Positions 55,817 through 64,000 of a DNA stretch of 64,000 nt are shown here, piece after piece (the stretch's first letter is position 1; every line of letters begins with the position of its first letter). The DNA lies in assembly GCF_000972845.2 (NCBI RefSeq), contig NC_040021.1:23358801-23422800 (forward strand), written 5' to 3'. Under the pieces are notes generated by a model. The model was not told the DNA's origin. It worked only from the letters and a program-made list of their open reading frames with translations, and made no database searches. Source of the DNA: Larimichthys crocea (Eukaryota > Chordata > Actinopteri > Sciaenidae). A program made the translations under genes and the position numbers.

Positions 55817-56010
55817 TCAATTACATTGTATTTATAAAGTCCCAAATCATAACAAAAGTTATCTCATGACATTAGAGCAGGTCTAGACCGTACTCTGCTT
55901 CTAATTTCATGCAAAGACCCAACACTTCAGACCATGAACATGCACTTGGTGACAGTGACAAGGAAAGACTTCCTTTAAGAGGGACCTCGAGCAGAACCTG
56001 GTTTATGGTG
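55817..56010 (-). mobile_element. LINE family B 3' end, copy 5
   Basis: TTCAATTACATTGTATTTATAAAGTCCCAAATCATAACAAAAGTTATCTCATG, GAGCAGGTCTAGACCGTACTC, GACCCAACA, CATGCACTTGGTGACAGTGAC and GAAAGACTTCCTTTAAGAGG. The longest family-B copy; it extends beyond the part present in the other four. Confidence 0.85.
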
Positions 56011-56214
56011 ACGGCCACTGACATATGACATAGCACATTATAATTAGCTGTATGTCACTGGTCACATGCTCCAAAAAGGAAAACTTGTAAAGTATAAACC
56101 AATCTCTTGACATGAAGGCTATTTATGTATGGGTACTGTATTTTATGTTATTTCAGTGTTACATTCAAGGTTGGCTATATTGTAGTATGGTAGTGCGCTC
56201 TTCTTTCTTTCTTT

Positions 56215-56390
56215 TTTATTTTTAAAAGATTTTTTTGGCCTTTTCAAGCTTTATTTTTGATAGAGACAGCTGAAGAGTGACAGGAATGTGGGGGGAGAGA
56301 GACAGGGAATGACATGCAGGAAAGAGCCACAGGTCAGAATGGGGAGGTTGCTCTACCAACTGAGCTAAACAATACCCCGGTAGTGCAATT
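56215..56390 (-). mobile_element. tRNA-headed SINE, copy 2
   Basis: On the minus strand: GGGGTATTGTTTAGCTCAGTTGGTAGAGCAACC head (A-box), CTGTGGCTCTTTCCTGCATGTCATTCCC body and a CTGTCACTCTTCAGCTGTCTCTATCAAAAATAAAGC tail ending in GGCCAAAAAAAT. It matches 27396-27580. The B-box is degraded. Confidence 0.8.
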
Positions 56391-56495
56391 TTCTAGTTAA
56401 CATGTGACTCTAGTACTACCAAAATAATAATCCCCCAAAGACCTCTTTTCTATCAGAGAAAAAAGGTCTGTCTGTTAATCTTATAGCAGTTTAAC

Positions 56496-56498
<3 letters not shown>

Positions 56499-56530
<32 letters not shown>
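56499..56530. repeat. (CA)n microsatellite
   Basis: About 16 CA units. Confidence 0.97.
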
Positions 56531-56533
<3 letters not shown>

Positions 56534-59245
56534 CTGACAAATTATAGACTTTTTGCTCTCAACCACTTTAATGTGGAGGCAGAGGGGAGTCCATCAAACA
56601 TCAGAAAAGCTATTGAGAGGAAGAAAGGACTCGAAGGATGTAATCACAGACTGAAGACATTCAATAGTCCGGGAGACAAAAAGATTGCGGTTTTGTACAC
56701 ATGATTGTAGAAAGATCGATTATTACTCATGCAAGCATTTGATTAGTTTTCAGAACCATTAGAGATGCGATTAATCTTTTCACAAAGCCTGCTTCGTGAG
56801 GATAAAGGACAGAGCAGTCGCACTGGGAACACTTTGTTTTTGAGAAGCAGGAGCATCAGTTTTCCTCATTAGACATTCCTGGAGCTGCAGTATAGTCAGA
56901 AATGTGTTCAACAGAGACTGAACATGAAAGGTGCCAAGGGTTAAAGTGAGGGCGTCAGATGCAGAAGGTATGTTTGTGTCATGAGGATATAAGATACATG
57001 AACGTATGATGGACCAACACAAATGTATTATTACAACCTGCATTGTGTGGCAGCTCTGACCATTTGAAAAGTAAGTATCAATCCTATATACCTTAGACTT
57101 AATAGAAATGAAGAGACAACGTTGCTAAAACTGACACATAAAAAATAAAACAGAAAGAAAAAGCCTTCTGCGTTCTGATCTGATTAAAGTGTGTAAGTCT
57201 GTATCTAATGTTTACAGGGTGTATATTTGGTTTTATTCAAGTAAAGAAACTGTACAAAAGTAAAGAAAGTACTGTAAAAAGAGTTTCGCTGCAGTTTCTT
57301 TGCGGTCTGTTCCTCCTTTTGGATGTGTAGAACACTGTGGTTGTGTGTGGTTGTGTAGAACACTGTGGTTGTGTGTGGATGTGTGGAGTGAAACTTTGAT
57401 GTGGGGTTAGACACAATGTCCCATTCACTGCAGCAGTTTTTCCTTTGAGGAATTTTGATATTCCTCACCACGGCTCTCTTTAAAGTGTAACTATACACTG
57501 AAATTTTCCAGCTCCCTTCCTTCTTTCAAATAAAAAATAAGTCAAAAATGCAGCAGAGGACAGCCACAGGCCTCGACACCAGAGAATGACAGACTGACCA
57601 TTATCACTGTCAGACTCTCTTATCGATTTTATTTCAAAAGTTTAACTACAAATTTGTTGACTTTCCTGAGAAAGCCATCAGGGAAAAGGCCAGAAATATC
57701 TCTTAGTTTATTCACCAGTCCTCTCTCGTCTTGCTCCGTGCTCACAGGCAGCAGTAGTTGATGTTGTTTAATTTTAGGTTTGATCATCTATCTCCCTTTG
57801 TAGTGGTGATTATTCAGCTAAATATTTCTATATCTACCTTTTTAAATGAGTAAAGGTGATCTCTCTCAAGCTGCAACTGAAAACCAGTAAGTCACATTAT
57901 GACATTAATATGTAAATTAGAGTATGGCGTTATCGGTCTTGCTACATTTATAGGAAAAGACTTGTCAACAGTGCTGAGTGCAGCAGAAACAGCCACACAG
58001 AGCTAACAGAGCTAGCACTGGACCTGAGCAGCAGAATCTCAGGAGTCTGCTGAGCTCTGATGGTCACTCGAGGCACATTCACAGCCATATGAAAAATGAA
58101 TGGGGAAAATGCAGACCAGTGGTGCTTGAGCAGCCGTCAAAGCAAACATACAAAGCAGAGGGTTAATGTGAAGTGAAGTAGAGGGTTAGCAGAAAAAAGA
58201 AATTCTTTCATTGATGCTGTTCGCCACAGGCCCCTGTTGTCAGTGAGAATGCTCAGATAAAGACAGTGCGCACTGACTGCCCAGCATCAACAGCAGCAGA
58301 CAGACACGGTTAGAGACGGCTGGTGAACATGGTGAAGCCATTTTTCTCAAAAACAACAAAGCTATTAAGAGAGTGAATCCATTTATCAGGTGGACACAGA
58401 TACGACTCCTGAATGAACGATAATGTTGTTTTGTGTCTTTGTGTCGACTGTGCTGCTGCCTTTAGGTAAAAAAAACGAAACAGTGAGCGCAGCTTTAAGT
58501 AGAAGAATATAATACATTTATTTATATGCTTTTCAGTGTTTCTAAGCATTTAGAATAAAGCAAAAAAGTATATATTCTTTTTATTATCTATATTGCGTTA
58601 TTATAAAACAGTGTTTTACTGACTTAAATTGTACACACACCAGAGAGGCATAAAATAATTAAAGAAATGTTCTCATGGTTTGAATTATTACATGACAGTA
58701 ATATTACCTGATACACAGACGTCAGCCTGCTGCTGTTAGAGAATGGTGCATTCTGTATGTCACTATGAAATGCTAGTTGTCATGAGAACCCTTAACTAGT
58801 GACCACTTTATTTTGTGTATTATCTGTGAAAAGGTATTTAAAGACATGTATATTCTAACATGCATTACATTTATTAGTCCCTCTTAAAGGTTAAATACAC
58901 CCTCATATTCTGATGGATCCCCCTATTCATGCAAATGTAAAACCTTCAACAGAGGAGTGAGTGTGTGATGTGGACAGTAAGTGGGAAACTGAGTGACTGC
59001 AGCTCAGTGTAGCAGGGACAGTAACATAGAAGCAGTCCTTATCAACGGGCCTGTGTTGTGTTCACTGCCACTGAAGAGGAAGTTTATCAGGCTTTAACAT
59101 TATATGCTAATATTTTCTGATTATGTGCAAAAATATATATTTTGAAATATATATCTCTTGAAAACAGAGTATACAAATGTTAACTTGGAGGTAAAATCCA
59201 GAGACAAAATGTTTCATTTATAACAAACAACTCAACTGGAGCACT
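56531..59245. other. Intergenic sequence with a 28-bp tandem duplication
   Basis: No gene supported. Bases 57324-57379 hold two near-identical copies of TGTGTAGAACACTGTGGTTG (period 28 bp). The remaining short frames have no domains. Confidence 0.4.
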
Positions 59246-59246
59246 A

Positions 59247-59462
59247 TTTCCATCCATCCACCCATCCATCCATTTTCTGTAACTGCTTCTCCTCATCTGG
59301 GTCATGGTGGGGCTGGATTCCACCTCAGCTGACTCCCTGGACAATTCAACAGTTCATCACAGGGCACAACCAACCATTTACATTCACAACTACAGGCAAT
59401 CAAGAGTCACCAATTCACCTGTTAACTACACATCTTTGGACTGTGGGAGGTCATTAGTTGTA
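59247..59462 (-). mobile_element. SINE-like teleost repeat, reversed copy
   Basis: Starts with CCATCCATCCA and CATCCATTTTCTGTAACTGCTTCTCCTCATCTGG, then GGGGCTGGATTCCA, AGCTGACTCCCTGG, GTTCATCACAGGG and CTTTGGACTGTGGGAGG. This is the reverse of the 27722-28005 repeat's distal part, with the (ATGG)n-like tail at the left. Confidence 0.65.
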
Positions 59463-60997
59463 TGTTGTCATGACAAGCCATGACTATTTTGCAGCTCGTG
59501 TAGCTCGTAACTGTGAAAAGGAGGTCAACCAGGTATTTAAAGACAAGCATGAACTCCAGCAGACTGAGTGCCACTGAGCAGAGACAGCAATGTGTTCTGG
59601 GGCTGAAACTCCATCAGTCTGTCAGTCATCAGCCTGCACAAACTGCCCGACACAAAGGACGAGCTGTCTGCTCCACAGTTTCCTCTTACCTGACCAGGAC
59701 ATCTAAAAGTACACCTTTGTGTCCTCAGAACAAGAGGAGCAATAAGAGTAGTTTCATCATGTCTGTTACTGGAATATGTTGCTTTATATATTCATTACTT
59801 TAGTCAAATGCTTTCATTAGTGCAGGATGTGCACTGAACAAAGAAATGGAGTCTGAAGTGGTTACCAAAGGAACAACACTTGGTCTGTTTGGCTTCTCGT
59901 TTCAAGGACTCACTGAGTTAAAAGAACATTTTCCAGTGACTCATCCAGCATCCTTGAGTTTATTTTTGCTCTCTGTAAAACAAATAACTTTATTTGTACT
60001 TACATTATTTATCTCTTTTTTTTTTTGATTTGGGGTCCAGCAGAGCCTGTTCTGTCATCAGATCAAACTGAATTCTTTAGCCTGTCAGCCATGATTATTA
60101 GCACTGTGGCACCATGTTTCTGAAAGAGCGTGGACTCTTGGCCCCTCATCTCTGAGGCTCTGAGGCGCCTCTGTTCTCTGTTCAGTACATAATAATATCT
60201 AACAACAAACCTTTAACTGAGCCGACCTCACTGAATCACCACTGGCAGTGACTGATCCAGTAGCTTTTAGCAGCATAGCTCCTCACATTTTTCAGCTGTG
60301 ATTCATAGTACATTGCATCCACATCAAAAGCTTTTTAAAAGCCACAGAGGTATCAATCACAACTGATAATAATTAGGCTGCAGAGATGTTTTCTTTATGT
60401 GCAGGGCCAGCAGAGGCTAATTTTGTACAGCTTAATGGTCTTCTCAGATGATGAGTGGGTGGACGAGCAGGCAGGTATGAGCGCACGGAAAGTCTGACAG
60501 GCGGAGTGACAAACAGGCGCAATCCCGTGAAACTGTCACGATTGTCTCACGCACCCACCCACACCAAGTTCAGTTGTCGTGAACTTTTTTTCAGTAAACA
60601 ATCATCATCAGGACATGAAGAGGAGAACACTGACATGGCCGACACCGACAGGCTTAAACTAACTACTGATGTCATTTCATCATTTCACAATTCATGTTAT
60701 TATTTAGACTCAACAATTCTAACCATGAGCAATCACTTGGTGACACATTGCCAAGGAAACATTTCAAACGATCATTATAATAGAACTGTACAGTATAGTA
60801 ATGATAATAATAAACATAATATATATTGCCATCATAAAGAAAATACAGTTGTACTGCAGAGATGCAGTAGTGCACAGAAGCTGTTCCTGTGGTTACCACT
60901 TGAGGAGCGTCTGTCTATCAGCACGAGGAGTGAAAAATCATACCATCCATGATTCTCACCCTGTGTCTTCCCATTGGCTTTATAGACAATCCTACTG
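59463..60997. other. Intergenic sequence; 60030-60445 looks non-repetitive
   Basis: No gene supported; the 165-codon frame at 60455-60952 is domain-free and low-complexity (Asn/His-rich) in its second half. Bases 60030-60445 stand out as long, balanced and repeat-free with ATGATTATTAGCAC, TGATAATAATTAGGCTG and CAGCTGTGATTCATAG motifs, the best conserved-non-coding candidate by composition. Confidence 0.3.
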
Positions 60998-61722
60998 ACA
61001 ATTCAAATCAAATCAAATCAAATCAATTTTATTTGTATAGCCCAAAGTCACAAAGTACATTTGCCTCAGAGGGCTTTACAATCTGTACAGGGAGTGACAC
61101 CCTCTGTCCTTAGACCCTCGGTTCCAATGAGGAAAAACTTGCCCACAAAAACCCTTTAACAGGGAAAAAATGTGGAAGAAACCTCAGGAAGAGCCACAGA
61201 GGAGGGATCCCTCTCCCAGGACGGACAGACATGCAATGGATGTCACGTGTACAGGACAAATCAACACAAACATATTGTACAATGACTGATAAAATGACAA
61301 TGAATTATAATGAGTATATAATGAGTTTTCGGTAAGGGAGATGTGTGCATCTTCAACCAATACCGTGCCTGGCTAGGCATAACCCTCGGTGGGGTCCCCC
61401 GGCAGTGTAATCCTATGGCAGCATAACTAAGGGATGACCTGAGCCAGCCCTAACTATAGGCATTATCAAAGAGGAAAGTCTTAAGTCTACTCTTAAAGGT
61501 GTTGACCGTGTCTGCCTCCCGAACCCAGAAAGGTAGTTTGTTCCACAGAAGAGGAGCCTGATAGCTGAAAGCTCTGGCTCCCAATCTACTTTTGGAAACT
61601 ATAGGAACCACAAGGAACCCAGCGTCCTGAGAGCGCAGTGTTCTAGAGGGGTAATAAGGTATTATGAGCTCTTTTAGATAAGATGGTGCCTGACCATGAA
61701 GAGCTTTGTAATTCACAATTCA
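60998..61722 (-). mobile_element. LINE family A, 5'-truncated copy with ORF2 tail and target duplication
   Basis: The minus strand from about 61714 to 61450 encodes the last 87 residues of ORF2: NYKALHGQAPSYLKELI..Y, SRTLRSQDAGFLVVP, SRLGARAFSYQAPLLWNKLP and VNTFKSRLKTFLFD. This is the conserved tail of APE-type LINEs. The 3' UTR follows down to 61006, ending in (ATTTG)-like repeats. The octamer ACAATTCA flanks both ends (60998-61005 and 61715-61722) and fits a target-site duplication. Truncation removed the endonuclease and reverse transcriptase. Confidence 0.9.
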
Positions 61723-62005
61723 CTTCACATCCAGGCAGAACACACATCGTGCACAGGATTGGCTCATCAGCCAATTTGGCTTTTGAGAAATCATGTTGGC
61801 ATAACTGATCCATGACCAGTGGCAGCTGGTGGGAAATTCATTCTCTAGGTAAGGCTGTGTCACATATCAATCTTAGCAAACATCCCAGTATGATCAAAAA
61901 CATGTTATTACTTTGCACTTTTTTACAACATGAAATAAAGCAGTGAATAACAACCTGACATATTATTTTGGTCACCAACATTTTTAAATCCAGTATAATA
62001 AAATG
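61723..62005. other. Intergenic sequence
   Basis: No gene. Bases 61810-61860 contain ACCAGTGGCAGCTGGTGGGAAATT, a phrase resembling another hAT-type end, without a partner. Confidence 0.35.
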
Positions 62006-62009
62006 CCGG

Positions 62010-63090
62010 TAACACTTTATTTGAAGGGGTGTTCATAAGACTGACATGACATTGTCATAACTATGACATGACACTTGTCATGAACATTAATGAATGTCAA
62101 TGACTGCTGTCATTAAGTGTCATGCGGTTTCTTATGTCATCTTTTACTGTCAACTTGACATTGTTTGGGGTGTCTTTGTTATGACAACTTGACATTTACC
62201 AAGATGACATAGGCTGACCATGTCTTTGTCATGACAACTTGACATTAACCAAGAGCACTTAGTCAGTAAATATCTTTGTCATGACAACTTGACATTAAGC
62301 AAAACCACATAGCTGAGAAGTGTCTTTGTCATGACAACTTGACATTAACCAGCATGACCTGCAGGTGACTTTCGCTTCAGCCTTGCACCAGCCCACTCAC
62401 TAGCTTGGACCTGTGAGCGCCTAGGACTGGGGTGGAGACACACTAGGGGTAAAAACCAGGGTGCTCTCTCCTTGGGCCCTGGGGAGGAAAGCTTACTAAC
62501 CTACTTACAGCACAGCTACCAACTGGCTATCGTTACACAAGACAACTTACCTGTCACTTTCAGCCATCTCCTTCCGTGGCAGGACCAACAGTTAAAACTT
62601 GTTTTATTCATTTCTTGGCTTTGTATCAACATGATACTTCACGCTCATGTCATTGCCTATCTTTAGACCATCATGAATCGGACTTTGCCTGTCATTACAC
62701 CATCATGAATGCTACTGCCTGTCATTACACCATCATATATGTGTCATAAGCAATTTCTTTGAGCTCAAGTAAAGTGGTACACTTTGGACTATTCATTAAT
62801 ATGTCATTAAGTGACGCTACACAGTAAGATCCCCAACAACATGAATGTTACTACTTGTCATTACACCATCATGAATGTGACTTTGCCCGTCATGACATCA
62901 TTATGAATGTGTCATAAGCATTTTCTTTGAGCTCAAGTAAAGTAGTACACTTTGGACTACTCATTAATATGTCATGAAGTGTTACTACACCATGGGATCC
63001 TTTACCAACACCAACATCAATGTGTTCTTACCTGCTATGACACCATCATGATTGTCATAAACTTCAAGTAAACTGGTACAATATGGACAA
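62010..63090. repeat. TGACA/TGTCA-rich dispersed element with internal tandem units
   Basis: Left end GGTAACACTTTATTTGAAGG; right part TCAAGTAAACTGGTACAAT and earlier TTTGAGCTCAAGTAAAGTGGTACACTTTGGAC (twice), roughly inverse to the left end. Inside, four copies of CTTTGT(C/T)ATGACAACTTGACATT lie at 62180-62345 with a period of about 50-60 bp. A second set of TGTCATTACACCATCATGAATG units lies at 62670-63060. Resembles a known fish non-autonomous family. Class uncertain. Confidence 0.65.
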
Positions 63091-63535
63091 TTAATGTTTT
63101 TACATGTTACACTGGCAGATCTTTTTAAACACAACACACAAGTCAAGTGAGAGTACATTCAACTGTTTTTTTACTTAAAAGTAACAATAACACTGGAACG
63201 CAAAACTGAACATGATACAGTATAATGGAACCCTTACATCAGTCTTTTGGTTGAAGACATTTCATCTCTTCATTACTTTTTTAATGTCATGGAAGAGACG
63301 TCCCAAGACACCATAATGATGTTTCAGACCTAACCAGTGATGCCACTCTATCATATCATATCTATATATCATAGAAAAATTTCTAAAGAAATTTTGAGTG
63401 TGCCTGACTCTGGCCCCGTCGTCCCCATGCATTATTACTGACACTGCTCAGCAGACTAGAAAAGAAATTTTGAGAGTGACGAGTGGGCTGTTGCTGGGGG
63501 TCTGTATTCAAAAAGCACACCTCAAATAGTCATTT
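63091..63535. other. Intergenic sequence, nothing recognised
   Basis: No gene supported. The 60-codon minus frame has no features. Confidence 0.4.
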
Positions 63536-63539
63536 TTAA

Positions 63540-63775
63540 CATGTTTATTTAGACACAGGAGCAGCTAGCGCTTACGTGCTAGCAATTAACATTAGCATTT
63601 TTAGCTAGCAGTTAACATTAGCATGTTAGCATTAGCATTTTTGCATTAGCATGTTAACGATGATGGACTAGCAGTTAACATTAGCATGTTAGCATTAGCT
63701 TGTTAGCATTAGCATTTTAGCATTCGCCTTGTTAACATTAGCATGTTAGCGCTGATGGGCTAACAGTTAATATTA
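63540..63775. repeat. TTAGCATG-type minisatellite array
   Basis: Many irregular copies of AACATTAGCATGTTAGCA and TTAGCATT with two GATG(A/G)(A/T)GGGCTAACAGTTAA-like higher-order joints (about 63658 and 63752). Two higher-order blocks of roughly 95 bp can be seen. Confidence 0.85.
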
Positions 63776-64000
63776 GTGTAACCCTTCTGAAGCAGAAAAG
63801 TATTAGTAATGATAATAATAACTTGAACTAATGGCCAGAATAAGAAACAGAAGATTTAAATTCGGCTACGGAGCCCAGGTGTAACCAACCGATGCACATG
63901 AACGACACAACACTGTGGCTCTTTTTGTTAATGAGAACAATGCTCCCCTATTTTAATATGAAGCTGGGGAGAATAATAAACCACATGAAATACATACAAC
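63776..64000. other. Window end, nothing recognised
   Basis: AT-rich sequence with no gene or repeat that I can assign. Confidence 0.4.

Noticed and set aside
60455..60952. 165-codon plus-strand frame as a gene
   Set aside because: No domain, low-complexity Asn/His-rich second half, no splice or promoter evidence.

Overview
The window reads as vertebrate nuclear DNA, most probably from a ray-finned (percomorph-like) fish. It is AT-leaning and rich in (CA)n and other microsatellites. It is packed with short, decayed transposon families typical of teleost genomes: 5'-truncated LINEs, tRNA-headed SINEs, and hAT, mariner, piggyBac-like and PIF/Harbinger elements. There is no sign of bacterial operons, rRNA, CRISPR or viral gene blocks. 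The species cannot be named from the sequence alone.

Only one convincing host protein-coding gene is present. It is an intronless gene for a group XIV C-type-lectin transmembrane protein at 45272-47560 (+), recognised as endosialin/CD248. The order is signal peptide, C-type lectin domain, sushi-like domain, five EGF modules, acidic Thr/Pro-rich stalk, one membrane span and a short tail ending in a PDZ-ligand-like T-H-V. The rest looks like a gene desert or large intergenic/intronic space.

Layout: 1-5.1 kb holds repeats, microsatellites and an RTE-type LINE remnant. 5.1-6.1 kb is a complete hAT-like non-autonomous element with a perfect 8-bp target duplication. 8.3-9.6 kb holds LINE fragments. 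13.26-15.51 kb is a Harbinger element that still shows both of its genes, a Myb/SANT-like accessory gene and a truncated HARBI1-type transposase. 17.9-18.2 kb has an inverted pair of LINE tails. 23.4-26.6 kb contains a direct segmental duplication of about 0.7 kb. 27.4-29.2 kb holds two SINE-like repeats and another hAT element. 32.7-34.1 kb holds a LINE with an endonuclease domain plus an RTE remnant. 39.6 kb carries a compact 21-bp-stem hairpin. 45.3-47.6 kb is cd248. 50.8-53.1 kb has mariner and piggyBac-like MITEs and a LINE tail with an expanded 28-bp minisatellite. 54.5 kb is a short internally deleted hAT copy with its own perfect 8-bp duplication. 61-63.8 kb holds another LINE tail, a TGACA-rich repeat element and a TTAGCA-type array.

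No new multi-gene system was found. The observations most worth following are the near-perfect hairpin at 39606-39659, the direct duplication at 23.4/25.9 kb, the two-gene Harbinger with a 5-bp flanking repeat and a tRNA-Leu-like patch in its broken transposase, and the five-EGF architecture of the CD248 protein.
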